NCBI GenBank assembly: GCA_025618425.1
Contig: CM046833.1
Location: 35,872,774 to 35,936,773 of the forward strand
Direction of reading: 5' to 3'
DNA length: 64,000 nt
Origin: Heliocidaris tuberculata
Taxonomy: Eukaryota > Echinodermata > Echinoidea > Camarodonta > Echinometridae
Positions within the stretch are counted from its first letter, which is position 1, and each line of letters opens with the position of its first letter. The notes under the pieces were generated by a model, which saw only the letters and a program-made list of their open reading frames with translations, searched no databases and had not been told where the DNA came from. A program made the translations under genes and the position numbers. Below, piece after piece: positions 44,201 through 55,738 of this stretch.

Positions 44201-44434
44201 AGATAATTTATCTTATGCTTTCCATTTCCAGAAGAACTTGTTGAGCCGCAATTTGAACCAGACACCTCCCGGTCATCCAATTCCAATAGTCTTCGATATA
44301 GCTTACCTGGGCTCGTAATATGTCTCATGGTCGTCTTAATGGTGTCCCTTGTGAAATTTGGTGGCTTCGTGGTGGTCTCGAGCGGTGGTTTTGGTACCGT
44401 TTTCGAACCAAGTCAGTGCGGAAATCTCTTCTGA
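35247..44434 (+). CDS. Cell-surface protein with 3 Ig domains and 1 FN3 domain (Klingon/lachesin-like), 563 aa
   Basis: Eleven exons: 35247-35322, 36253-36405, 37144-37278, 37536-37697, 38706-39020, 40762-40915, 41521-41621, 41846-41997, 42450-42645, 43178-43222, 44232-44434. All junctions are GT-AG and phases agree. Residues 1-25 (MWTYRIMPYEVRSFVYFGLL...) form a signal peptide. Residues 26-76 are a Cys-containing N-terminal extension with five Cys. Ig1 spans about 80-175 (LLPCRVAG...TWMKQ...YICQMNT), Ig2 about 185-280 (DDAGQYVCRASN) and Ig3 about 283-365 (DYGNYTCTAANLLG). FN3 spans about 368-480 (ELLWAP...TTYELVLSGRNYLGIG). A hydrophobic segment at about 521-545 is followed by an 18-residue tail, so a membrane anchor or GPI signal is possible. 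Ig1 resembles the DIP/lachesin/IgLON type. Three Ig plus one FN3 is the layout of Drosophila Klingon. A role in cell adhesion is inferred. It converges on the Robo gene. Confidence 0.85.
36000..36164. mobile_element. Palindromic MITE in intron 1 of the Ig gene
   Basis: Outer arms CTGTTACAAGTTATTG and its partner near 36150 (ATGACTTGTAACAAG), and inner arms TTGCTAGGTCGG and CCGACCTAGCAA, form a long hairpin. It ends about 90 bp before exon 2. Confidence 0.6.
37290..37425 (+). repeat. (GAT)n/(AAT)n/(AAGAAC)n microsatellite
   Basis: Interrupted triplet and hexamer repeats lie in the intron that splits Ig1, starting just after the donor at 37279. Confidence 0.85.
37782..38005 (+). repeat. 31-bp minisatellite in the Ig1-Ig2 intron
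   Basis: About seven degenerate units of 31 bp (one of 35), such as ACTCGGGATTGCTCGGTACA with an ATTCGCAGAGA tail. Several frames stay open because repeats lack stops. Not coding: it begins after the donor of exon 4 and shows no domain. Confidence 0.7.
39384..39545 (+). repeat. CT-rich tract in the Ig2-Ig3 intron
   Basis: Interrupted (CT)n with a pure core at about 39457-39480. Confidence 0.85.
40237..40754. mobile_element. MITE copy 2 ending at the Ig3 splice acceptor
   Basis: Homologous to the split copy at 11873-15899, with ends AGATTGAGTTCTGG and CCAGAACTCAACTTTATCTT. Its right end stops about five bases before the acceptor AG of the exon at 40762. The pyrimidine-rich part of that splice site is therefore element-derived. 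It is itself interrupted by the MITE at 40597-40735. Confidence 0.65.
40597..40735. mobile_element. Palindromic MITE, GCGTTTCATGAAA family
   Basis: Ends GGGGCGTTTCATGAAAGGA and TCCTTTCATGAAACGCTCCCC, with inner arms ATCCGACAA/TTGTCGGATAAAATAT. The empty site is visible in the other host copy (CATGACCAGAATTC near 15871-15884), showing insertion at CCAG. Relatives are at 54873-55015 and 50629-50764. Confidence 0.8.
43243..44014. mobile_element. GGGATTGATTAAC-family MITE, copy 2, interrupted
   Basis: Inverted relative to 15911-16389, with the same ends and interior. It starts about 20 bp after the donor of the short exon 43178-43222 and lies wholly in the last intron. An hAT-type MITE is inserted in it. 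Confidence 0.75.
43570..43838. mobile_element. hAT-type MITE with 8-bp target duplication
   Basis: Begins CAGGGGCGGCGCTACAG and ends CTGGCGCCACCCCTG. It is flanked by GTGGTACT on both sides (43562-43569 and 43839-43846). The uninterrupted copy at 15911-16389 has a single GTGGTACT (reverse strand) at this place. The 8-bp duplication and CAGGGG ends are hAT hallmarks. The interior is purine-rich and non-coding. Confidence 0.88.
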
Positions 44435-45369
44435 TTTGTTGCTAATCCTCTATTACCTAATCTCGTGTTTGCCAGAATATCCCCAAGATTTTTTTCTCCA
44501 AAATATTCCCTGCTGGCACCAGGATCTTCATCAGCACCAATATTTGTTCTGCTTAAAAAATATACCGAGGTGAACAAAAATATCATTAGCATTCCGTTTC
44601 GGAGGGCATATTGTATGATTATGATCTAATCTCTTTGCATTTTATGTGGTATAGCGCCATCTGTTGTGCAAAGCGTTTCAATGTGACTTGCAATGATTGC
44701 AATGATCCAAAAGAACTACTGTAATTTTATAATCAATTGGTAATTCAATATGATTCATTATCGGTCATAATGCCTGAGTTTTAACCAAGCTGAATGCCCT
44801 TCAACTCACATTCAAAAGATAACATTTTTCAATTTTAATCACGGTATTTGATGAAATTCATCTTTCCCTTTTCCTCTCTATTATTTTCCTTTCCTCCGGG
44901 CCAGTCTGGCTTTCCAACTCTTCCAGTTTTGTCTCTCACATCAGTTATTATTACTCTCTTCATCATTCTCACATTGATTTCAATACCTCAGTTAGCTAAT
45001 CATTCTTACCCTTTTTCCTTTTTATCCCTCGAAACATTCCTTACTAACTTTATTTTCCGGTGGTGTTACTTACTATTCCAAGGTGTAGCTATCCGCCATC
45101 ATTTTTGTGTTCGCGAGCATTCCCTAAATCACTCCTTTTTACGTGAAATTTCTATCATGCATGCAAAAGGTCATTTTGAGGTGAAACCATCTTACTTTTG
45201 ATATTTTTAATCTACCTTTCAGATCTGCATACTTAATTATTTTAAAAGCCTGCATTTCTCCTCTTTCCATATCTTTGTCTTTCTCTTTATCACTACCCCT
45301 CTCTTTCGGCCTCTGTCCTTTCTTCCATTATCTCTCTATATCCTCCATTTCATCACCCCTCTCTCTTTC
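44435..45369. other. 3' flank of the Ig gene
   Basis: It contains the likely 3' UTR of the Ig gene, then CT-rich sequence. No AATAAA close to the stop was recognised. Confidence 0.35.
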
Positions 45370-46330
45370 TTCTTTTTCCTAATATATTATTCTATATATT
45401 TCTCTATGTATTTCCTCGCCCCCTCCCTTTCTCTCTCCTCCAACCCAATGTCGTTACATCTTCTTCTATCCTATATATCTTTCTCTCCTTCTCTCCCCTC
45501 CTTCAATGTCTCTGTTTGTACCTTCCTATTTCCCTCTCCCCCCCCCCCTCTCTCTCTCTCTCTCCTTCCCAATATTTTATTCTATATATTCCTACATGTA
45601 TTTCCTCACCCCCTCTTTTTCTCTCTCCTCCAACCCAGTGTCATTACATCTTCCACTCTCCTGTATATCTTTCTCTCCCTCTCTCCCCTCCTTCAATGTG
45701 TCCCTTTTTGCTTTCCTATTTCCCTATTTCTCCTCTCTCTCTCTTTCCCAATATATTATGCTATATATTCCTACATGTATTTCCTCGCCCCCTCCCTTTC
45801 TCTCTCCTCTAACCCAATGTCGTTACATCTTCTTCTATCCTATATATCTTCCTCTCCCTCTCTCCTCTCCTTCATTGTCTCTGTTTGTACCTTCCTATTT
45901 CCCTCTCTCCCCCCTCTCTCTCTCTCTCTCCTTCCCAATATTTTATGCTATATATTCCTACATGTATTTCCTCACCCCCTCTCTCTATCTCCTCCAACCC
46001 AGTGTCATTACATCTTCCACTCTCCTGTATATCTTTCTCTCCCTCTCTCCCCTCCTTCAATGTGTCCCTTTTTGCTTTCCTATTTCCCTATTTCTCCTCT
46101 CTCTCTCTTTCCCAATATATTATTCTATATATTCCTACGTGTATTTCCTCATCCCCTCTCTTTCTCTCTCCTCCATCCCAGTGTCAATACATCTTCTATC
46201 CTGTATATCTTTCTCTCCCCTCCTTCAATGTCTCTGTTTGTACCTTCCTATTTCCCTATCTCTCCTCCCTCCCTCTCTCTATCTTCATATTCCCCTCCTC
46301 CTCTATTCATCACTTTCTATCTTCCTATAG
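45370..46330 (+). repeat. CT-rich minisatellite, about five units of 177-187 bp
   Basis: The landmark TGTATTTCCTC recurs at about 45408, 45596, 45776, 45962 and 46139. Units alternate between two forms (AACCCAATGTCGTTACATC and AACCCAGTGTCATTACATC), giving an A-B-A-B-C higher-order order. Long open frames (up to 317 codons) result from the pyrimidine bias and share no protein features. Confidence 0.9.
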
Positions 46331-46724
46331 CCTTGTTCACACCTACATTGACACAGTAAATCTCCTAAGAAAAATGAAACATGGCAAAATAAAAATCATT
46401 TTCACGTTGAAGTGAATGGCAAGTGGGGTTGAAAAAAGTAGCTGTGCAACAAATTCTGTTGAACATGTTACAAGATACAGGCATGTGGCGTGCACTGTTC
46501 TCAAGTCATTTCAACTTGTTGAATTGTTTTTTGTTTGCTTTTTTAGGCGATTTACCCACCAAGTATGAACAAGGATTATTTTCACTTCTTTCCTGTTACA
46601 TCTCTCTCTATTCATCTCTTCCTAACTATTGTGCTATTTCTCCATATATTTCATCTTCCTTTATATCTCCATTTATCCTACATCTCTCGTGCTCTCTCCA
46701 TCTGTAATGTCTTGGGGGTACTCA

Positions 46725-47035
46725 TTTTTGCCGAAGGTTCAGAATTCCAAAGGTTTGTAATTCCGAAACACATATTTCCCATAGCAGGGGATTCATAATT
46801 CTGAACATTTGATGCATTACTCCATGCAAAGGTCCCTAATTCCGAAAATGAAGAAGGCTTCACAATTCCAAAGGTTCGTAATTCTGAAAATGCGATAGAG
46901 CCCTACATAACTTTTCAGAATGATAAAACTTCAGAAATATGATCCCTTTTTCATTTTCGAAATTATGAACCGTCGGAGTAACGAACCTTCGGAAATACGA
47001 ACCTTCCGAATTATGAACCTTTGGAAGAAAAAAAA
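46725..47035. repeat. Foldback-like array of 16-17-bp units
   Basis: The left half repeats AAGGTTCGTAATTCCGA-like units (46736-46890). The right half carries the same unit inverted (TTCGGAAATACGAACCTTCC, 46960-47030). It has the same architecture as the 15-bp arrays at the window start but an unrelated unit. Confidence 0.6.
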
Positions 47036-48459
47036 CCGACATGTAACCAATGTCTTACCCTTTCTCTCTCTCTCTCTCTTGCTCTCTCTCTTCCCTTTAC
47101 ATGACGTTTTGCACACATTTTCTTTTATCTAAATTTTCCTCTTTCCGCTCTGTATTCATATTGCCAACACAGAAGAAAAAAAATCTTCCATACATTTTAG
47201 TACAATAGAAACAAGTTTTATTTGTTTTTAATTTCCTTAGCCTGTACATAGTTAAGATAAACAGGGCAATTTAATTATTATACAAGCCACGGTAATAAAT
47301 CTCAGTTTTTGTTTTTTTACAAGCTATGTTCATAAACATCACTGCACTTATAACTCGACAATAATCATTTGAAACGAAAGAGAAAAATATCAGCATTTTA
47401 TTCATCATGTGCTATAATCAAGAAATGGCATTACAAAAAATTAAAACATACTCATTTCTTTTCATAGCTAGCTTCTGTGCAAAAATGAGGTTTCACATAT
47501 TTTACACAATGTGAACAACAAAAGTATGCATATCACTTAAAAGGAACAAAAGAAAATACATCTCACATATATATATAACCTGCCTTCAAAGTCTGCTGAA
47601 TCTACAATAATCTGTAGATTTAATATAATATTCATAAATATCTATCTTAAAATATGAACGGTGGTAACAGTTTGGAATCTAGTAAACGCAAAAATCAAAT
47701 CCGGTACAAAGTCGTAAAAACCAGTCATGAATTTCTGCCCAATGGTCTATATAGTACCATGCTAGGACTTGCGACCTTCTTTCGTTTCTGAAATCAGATT
47801 TGAGGTTTTCCTAATGAAACCTGCCATCAATGACTGGAATTTAGATCGTAACACCTTTGGCTTTCAGCTATAAATTTGTTATGTACAAAGAAAACAAATT
47901 AAACCTAATCATAAACGATCAAATTCAACCTTTTTCGTTAACATAATCTCCTCTGTACACTTCAACCGAACCCATTGTCATATCCACTTCAGGCTTGGCC
48001 TGTAGATACACATTTGAAAATAAAACGCACTTATCCTGTGCTGAAATCATCTGCTAAATGTATCATGTGCATAAAATGTAACTGTTGGACTATATCCTTA
48101 ATAAGCTGAACAACCCAATTTTTTTTATTAAGGTCATTAAATAGTGTCATAATATATCATGTTTTTTTGCTGTGCTTATGTATTGCTCGTTACACGCTTA
48201 TATGCTTTCTTGTCATCTTTTCGATGTTGTATCAGAATTATGTTTATTGCCTTAGTATTTTTCTCTACAGATTTTAACAATGCCCTTATCAAAAGTGATT
48301 AAAAAAAGAAGAAAATTACTTCTGCCAACTGTTGTTATGCTGTACTGTAATCAATTGAGTTACTGACAAGTATACAAGCAACAACAACAAAAAAATTACG
48401 TACCAGTATATTCATTCTTGATACACACAGTACAGTATACACATATCTGTCATTGTTAG

Positions 48460-48849
48460 CCCATTCGATACAATAGACCACATTTTGTGGTTTGGCTCAA
48501 TAACTTTTGATTCAGAGCTCTAAAAAATATACCAGATGTATGATTAGAAAGAGCAAAAATTTCTGCACACACTATGTCCATTTTTGTTGTATGACATGCA
48601 AGTTTGATGCCAGGAATTTTTAAAACAAGAATAAACATTAAAATCCTTAAATTGGCAACAAATTGAGAGGTTTAAAATCATTGTTTTCCATCAAAATTGG
48701 CAATTTTTCAACTTTTCGACAAAATTTGTAACCATGTATATTGTTTTCAAAAACACTACACCTTTTTAGAACCATGTAGCACTAAAAAAATATTATTGTT
48801 GCCAGTTTGAAGAACAAAATGTGATCAATTAAGCCCTGTCCTGAAAGGG
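48460..48849. mobile_element. CCC...GGG TTAA-type MITE, copy 2
   Basis: Homologous to 21918-22332 over nearly its whole length, e.g. ATTTTGTGGTTTGGCTCAAT versus ATTTTGTAGTTTGACTCAGT. The right flank is TTAA; the left flank has drifted to TTAG. Confidence 0.7.
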
Positions 48850-48904
48850 TTAAAATCTGTAAAACACAGTGGCAGATATTCTTGAACGTTAAAACCCTGT
48901 CTCT

Positions 48905-49010
48905 GTGGGTTGAATTAACCTGTTAAGTACTGAACTCCCTCATCCCCATAGGCTTAATACATGGACTACACGGTTCAAGGAGACCATGGGTTAAGCACTA
49001 TATGTCAACC
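48905..49010. repeat. Short inverted repeat, AACCYGTTNANTACTGAA family
   Basis: AACCTGTTAAGTACTGAACT...CACGGTTCAAGGAGACCATG...GGTTAA. A relative lies at 62858-62936 (AACCCGTTGACTACTGAATT...CAACGGGTTAA) and a weaker one near 60255-60320. All lie in the Robo gene or its presumed 3' UTR. Confidence 0.5.
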
Positions 49011-50628
49011 TGTAAGAAATTAATCATTATTTTGTACTGACTGGAGATGTTGATACTTGGGTTTTTAGGAATGAATACAAAACTTTCATTCTAGAACAAG
49101 TTTTCTTTTTTTTTTTTCAAAATATGACAACAAAATTAACATTCATTCACATTTACTTTAGCTCAGCAATATTCCTTTTTTTTTTTCATCTTCCATAACC
49201 TTAACCAATACATGTTCATTTATGAATACTGACAAAGCAGAGTAAAAAATAATTGCTTTCATCTTTTCTTTCAAGTTCACATAGGCTATGAACAAGTGCT
49301 CGAACACCTCACATCTTGAACCAAAAATAAAGAAATATTGACATCTTTTGTCCTGTTGTATCTTTCTATATACAGCTCATGATCTCATTTGCTTACTCTC
49401 TAGTTTGAAATGAAATATTTTGCCTCCAATAAAATAAAAACTGTATCTTATTCTGAATCTTAGAATTTTCATTCATTTTCAGTTTTTAGCTATGTAAGAA
49501 AAGGAGAGCACTGCCATTGTTGTAAATCGATTATTGAACTTCCTGCCTCAAAATTTAAAAATCTCTCTTTTTGAATATTACTCATTTTACTCTGAAGTAC
49601 TAAATAGTTTTGACCATTGCCCTACTGAATAATCTGATAGCTCTATATATGTGCTATCAATACTGAATTATAAATGAATCATGAGAGCAATCTTGCTCAA
49701 AGTCTTGCGTACATCCATTCTTATACATGTAGATAAATACCAAAGGACCAACCAGCATATAGTATGAAAATATGTGTGCTTCTATTGCTTCTACAAATAA
49801 CTGAAATCACTCTTAATTTCCATCTGATGAAGTCAATGACACAAAGAAACGAAGAAGACTTCTCCTGCCTACTCCAAAATCATATACACTTTGTCTTTCA
49901 AATCAAACATCCTCTTTTTTAAAACAGAGAAAAAATCAAACTATACCTCCCTTGGCCATCTGTGTAACAAAAACATTCATACTTTCCAATAAAATATGGC
50001 AAATTAAAAACAAACAAAAAAGCAACAAAATCTCTTTCTTCAAGTAACTAACATTGCAGGCACGGCTCTTTATTTATGTGAAAAAAAATTAAATAAGAAA
50101 GCGATTGTCAATGGCAAATTATTCATATTTTCTTCTTATAATTCATATTTATTTACAATATTTAATAATATAAACTTGCCATTTACAAACTTTATTTATC
50201 TAAATGTACTGTATTTTTCTTTCAGCTCCTATCTCACCATAGTGAGAATTTTTTCATCTTTCTGCATCAGACAGTGTCTTCTCTTAGCAAATGTTGACTT
50301 GAAACTGTTGAAAGAATAAGAAAAGAAGAGAGGGGGGAAAACAGGGAAATAATTAATCATAAGTGTCTTTGTAACCTATTTACATGAACAGTAGAATGCA
50401 TTAAATTTCATGTTGGCATGTTGCTATGCCTTGGTCATCATTTAATCAACAGAAATTTGAGTATCATAAAAACATTCAGGAGACCATTTGGGGGAAAAGA
50501 ATTGATAAATGTAAAGGAAAACTTTACTAGACCTACATGTACATGTACATCTCTCATAAAAAATCCTCACAGACACATTCATAGATTTTATCTACTGAGC
50601 AACTAGAAACTTTCATCAAGAATGACCC

Positions 50629-50764
50629 AGAGCAGCATTTCATCAAACCGTTATAAGTACAAGTTCGCTGACATCCCATTGAAACACGTGTATTAAAATT
50701 AACAGGTGTTTCAACGGGATGTCGGTGAACTTGTATTTACGATGGTTTGATGAAACGATGCCCA
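50629..50764. mobile_element. Palindromic MITE in the presumed Robo 3' UTR
   Basis: GCATTTCATCAAACCGTTATAAGTAC-type left arm and an inverted right arm (TACGATGGTTTGATGAAACG), with CAAGTTCGCTGACATCCC matched by GGGATGTCGGTGAACTTG. Confidence 0.75.
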
Positions 50765-51122
50765 GATACATAAATTGTCATTCCATAAAAATGATTAAAT
50801 TAACTAATTCGATTTTGCTATCCGTGAAAGCTTCTAGTTGCAAAAAACAGCCTTTGTTAACAATTCGCAATACCTTCTTCAAACTTGCCCTGTTTAACTC
50901 CTATCAATTATACATGTATTCATAAAATTGATTCTTTACAGGGTTGAGAATAAATACCCAAAGTGAAATATAAAGTTTAATCATCTTTTTTCCTTGAGCC
51001 ATTTGCCATTTCTCCTTCCTATGTATCAAACTTTCGCATACAGTATTTTGTATGTTTGTTTAAAGTGGAATAAAACTGAACTGAACTAAAGAACAGGTCA
51101 CATTAACATCAAAGGTCATAGG

Positions 51123-51313
51123 TCATAGGGACGGTGTAGAAAGTGTCTTACGAGGTGTATCTCTCTGCATGACCAAGACTCCAGCATTCTGCGCTGCTGC
51201 TGCCACTGCACTAGCAAAGTCGGTCTCGGCGAAGAACGACCCGTCCGAACTCGTACTGACGTTACTGTTTCTCCTACTCCCGTTACTGCTGCTACCGTAA
51301 GCTAACATTGACC
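51123..51313 (-). other. ROBO: Terminal coding exon of Robo
   Basis: It encodes the highly conserved SSDGSFFAETDFASAVAAAA block (vertebrate form [20 protein letters not shown]) and stops soon after at TPRKTLSTPSL. The more C-terminal proline-rich CC3 region of vertebrate Robo1 is absent. A strong internal donor-like CGTAAGA at 51147-51152 could allow a longer isoform, but no downstream exon was found. Confidence 0.8.
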
Positions 51314-54300
51314 CTGAACGAGGACAAACAAAAAATGACAAGTGGTAACAAAGGTATATAGAAAAAAAACCTGTCTGTAAATGCTACCAAGAGACAATAT
51401 CGAAGACTACATGTACATGTATATGTCATTGTGTACTACTGACAGAAGGCCTACATAGAGAGGTGAACACTAAAGAAACAGAGACAGGAGCATGACCCTT
51501 TGAAACTCGTTATTAGACTTTTCACAAAAATTGAATGAGTCTTGGTTCCTTACACATGCTGTTGTATACGATGGGGGGGGGGGGCAGTACTTTAAATTTA
51601 CTAATAGTGCACTTTTATAATGAGTGGTTCACTAAAAGCAGTTTTTTTATTTGTCCGACTGCACGGAGTCTTTGCTATCTTTCACTGATTGAAACAAAGA
51701 ACAAAAATATTGAATCCACTACGCCGGCCTTTTACAGGAGACTTGCACATATTTACACTTGTGGAGAAATGGTTGATCATTCAATGCAGAAAAAAAATAT
51801 GGCAAAAAAGATAGGAGCAGTCTAAACTTGTTGTGCATATGATAGATTTGCACAATAAACATGACAAGATGATCAGAAAGAACCAGCTTGAACTAGCTTA
51901 AAACAAGACCTCAATAAAAGTTTAGCTCACTTTGTCTCTCGCAATAGATGTAGATAACTGCACTTTTTTCATTTGAAAAAAAAGACAAAACTGACAGGTT
52001 CTAAAATGGTGTAAAATATGTTTCAACAAAGCAGAAAGAAAAGCAGAGGACTCAGAAACAGAAAAAAAGCATCTCTACCTAAAGGATTGGATTTGTATAA
52101 AGGATAGGGGTAATATACCTGGTATATACATGTATATCAAAATAGAAAACATTCAATAACAGTCATGTTGACTTCTTCCACTATGCAAGGAGCTCGAGGA
52201 GCTCCAAACTTACATTTTTATAAAGAGGAGTAGAGTTGGGGACTGGGTAGGGGTAATAACCCCAATATCAGTTCGAGTGGAGGGGTAAGTGGGCGGGGCA
52301 TCACCGGTATACGCACTCACCTGTACAATTACTGGCTGTGTCCACGTCCCTATCCTTACTATCCAAACTGTTGAGTTCTGTAGTCTCTATCTCACTTAGG
52401 GAGGGGTGGACGGCGGAATTTGACCCTGTAAGAGGGGCAAGGGGTCGGGGGTGGGGTCAGGCAAGAAAGGATAGTTGGTTACATGGCATGCAGACGACAG
52501 AAAAGATCATATTTGGGAAGAACTCCCACGAGAAGTATATCATCTGCTTAGAGCAAGACAGGTGTTAACGTTACAAACTGACGCAAGTTAACACCCTTCT
52601 GGCTCTCGACAGACGATATCAAATCTCTATCATCTCTATGAAATGAGCTTTACATAGGAAAGCAAAGATCAAGGGGGTTCGTTGAGTATAAGGTGATAAA
52701 CATCTGTTCTATAGCTAAAAGGTCTAAATTGGCAAAGATATGAAATGATGATTTACTATCTTTAGACATATATAAAGAAAGAATTGAATTCCTAAAATGA
52801 AGCAGAGAGCAGCTACGGTATCTAGTTTTTACAACGTAACTAATAAATAATGAAAATAGAAAGTTTTGGGGCAAGCAAATATAAAGAGCATGCCCTCCAC
52901 ACACAATAAGAGATCTAAGAAAGGGAAAAAAATGGTGGTGTACCTTCTGTATTTTTGAGCGTCATTTCCATAGGTGCATAAGGGGCGTCTTCCGACATTG
53001 CTTCGAGTTCATTCCTGGTCATATATTTAAGCAACTCCTGACCGATCTGAGCGTGCCTGGGGTCTTCAAACACTCTTTGCGATGCTATTGACTGCTGTTG
53101 CATTTGTTGCGACCCCCTTCCCGGGCTCCCTGGGCCCGACTGCAAGGGTATGACAGTTTGCTTTGTACTCCCACCGAAATCAGGTGTCATGTTACCGGTG
53201 GTGGTGGTGGTGGTGTGGGGAACTGGGGGTGGGGTCTTATTCAGTTTATGCACGCCCCTTTTGTGGCTGGGGCTATCGCCTGGGGGTGGACTGAGCGAAG
53301 AGCTGATGGGCTGGAAATGCGAGCCCGGGCCTGGAATCTCCGTCCTGCAGGGCTGCTGGGGAAGGAGCGGTGGGGGATAGATGGGGATGGGGGAGTTGTT
53401 CCCAGAGAGGGGCTGGTTGAGGAGGGGGCTCTGCTGGTGGTGGCGTGGTGGTACTGGAGGACACTGCTGCTGCTGCTGCTGCTGTGCCGCTGCCGCCGCC
53501 GCCTCACAATCCTCACAAGCTCCTGGGTTAATCTGGACATACGCCTGAGCATGCTGATTCGGGCTACTGCCCCTCCGATAGAAGGAAGACTTGATGGAGC
53601 CTGGGTGGGAAGAGGGCAAAGAACCCCCCGGAGAGTCCATGTCTGTTGGGGGCTGCTCGGGAGGAGGGGGCAGGAACTCCGCCCAGTTTCGCTGAGGTTG
53701 TCTACCCGGTGTGGTGGCATGAGGATGTCTACATCGTTTGGATGCTGAGCTGCATCTTGAGTACTGACTACCTTGGTCTGAGTAATTCATATCTAAAAGA
53801 AAATCAAAAGGATACTACATTAGCAAACATTTGATTAAGGGAAGATTCACAAATTCCAAGTTGACAATTCCTTTATGTCAATATAGTCTGATACTAAGGC
53901 CATAAAAGTCAGGGCTATTCCAACTTGCCATAACAAGAAAGACCCCAGAAAATAGAAAATGATTGTTAATAATCACCAGCATCAAACTCGGGGTCTGTGT
54001 ATGATCAATTCTCAATGTCTCTCTTTCAATAACAAATTATTAGTGCATTTGGATACAAAAATTAACAGAATGCATTCATGAAAAGGAAAATTAACGAACC
54101 TCTATCAGGGACTGCTGGTGGTCCATCATAAGGGGCATGCCAGCCCCGGGGGCTACCATGACCACTCCCATGCCCTCCAGGCTTCACCATACGACCTGGG
54201 CGACGCCCCTCCCTGTTGGACGACTGCCACGAGCCGGACCACTCCGAACTATTATCACTGCAGTTCTGTCGCCGGGCGGGGTACTCCCGCATGTTCGGAG

Positions 54301-55697
54301 GTTGGACGAGAGTTGCCGAGGCGTAGGGTTCGGGGTCATCTGACATCTGATGGTGGGGGAAGTGGAGGTGCTGGTTGTACTGGGGTGGTGGTCGGCCAGA
54401 ACCTGGGCTAGGGATGATGGGAAGGGTGCTGCCGGCATGGACGCTCAATTCCTCGTCCATTTCAGCCTCGTTTTCAACCACTGCATACTCTGGCGAGCTG
54501 CAATAAAAAGATTAAGAATTAAAATCATTGATGTGTTGACCACTGAATTCTCTTATTACCTACAGTATACTCAATACATAAACCATCCGGCTCTTGTAAG
54601 CAATGAGTTAAATATTTGGAGACTATATTATTTTCAATGGGGCATTTTCAAAAGGTTAAAACCAAACAATTCCCATGTATAATCTTCAACGTGTACAGAA
54701 ATTAAAATAAAATTTCCTGCAGGATTACATATACTACTGAAGCTAGATCATAATATTGTTTGAATATTTGATACCATGTTTAATAAGAGCTGTCCAAGTA
54801 GCATATGTAAATTATGATAATTGAATGTATCACCATTCTGTAAAAAATATTACAGCATGTTGATACAAAATCCTGGGGAGCGTTTCATCAAGCGTTTTAT
54901 CAGTGATTTTTTACTGACAAATTTACTCTCAGCCAATCAGGTGCAAGGATTTCAGTAGCTTATAACAGTTGTCGGTAAAAATCACTGACAAAACACTTGA
55001 TGAAATGCTCCCCAGATACGATATGAGACAAAGAGGAGCATAGGAGAAAGAGAAAAGGGAGAAGAGAGAGCCAGAGAAGGGGAGGGTAAAGAAGTACAGA
55101 GCAAGGAGGAGGAGGAGAGAGAGCAAGCAAGACAATGAGAAAGGAGAGAAGAAGTGAATGAGAGTGAAAGGAACAAGAAAGAGAAAGAGCGAATGAGAGG
55201 AAGAGAAGGAGAGAGAGAAGGCAAGATGACTAGCAGGAACAAGAAAAGAAAATATCAAGGAGATTCTTACCTTGGGTGCATCATCACTCCAGGGAAGGCA
55301 CAACATAATCTTGAACTACTCACAGAGAGGGAAATTAAGATTGGGGAGAGACAGACAGACAGACAAGAGAGAGACAGTGAGAGAAGGGAGAAGTAAGAGG
55401 AGACCAAGAAGGAGATTCTTACCTTGGATGCATCATCATTCCATGGAAAGTACTCAGAGTAGGGAAGGGAGAACAGAATCTTAAGCTACTCACAGAGAGG
55501 GAAATTAAGATGGGGGAGAGACAGACAGACAGACAGAAAGACAGACAACAGAGAGACAGTGAGAGAAGGGAGAAGTAAGAGGAGACCAAGAAGGAGATTC
55601 TTACCTTGGATGCATCATCATTCCATGGAAAGTACTCAGAGTAGGGAAGGGAGAACAGAATCTTAAGCTACTCACAGAGAGGGAAATTAAGATGGGG

Positions 55698-55738
<41 letters not shown>

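Larger units (their letters stand above)
47205..51122 (-). other. Probable long 3' UTR of the Robo gene
   Basis: This AT-rich, mostly unique stretch has few introns-like signals and follows the Robo stop codon. On the minus strand an AATAAA (plus-strand TTTATT at about 47218) followed by AT-rich sequence gives a plausible polyadenylation site. It holds two MITEs. Extent is inferred, not shown. Confidence 0.35.

Noticed and set aside
45406..46415. Overlapping ORFs of 317, 274 and 176 aa
   Set aside because: All three frames are open at once across a CT-rich minisatellite, and repeated peptides follow the DNA period. Not a gene.
53098..53748. 216-aa ORF on the plus strand opposite the Robo CC2 exon
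   Set aside because: Antisense shadow of a proline- and glutamine-rich coding exon; no start context or homology.
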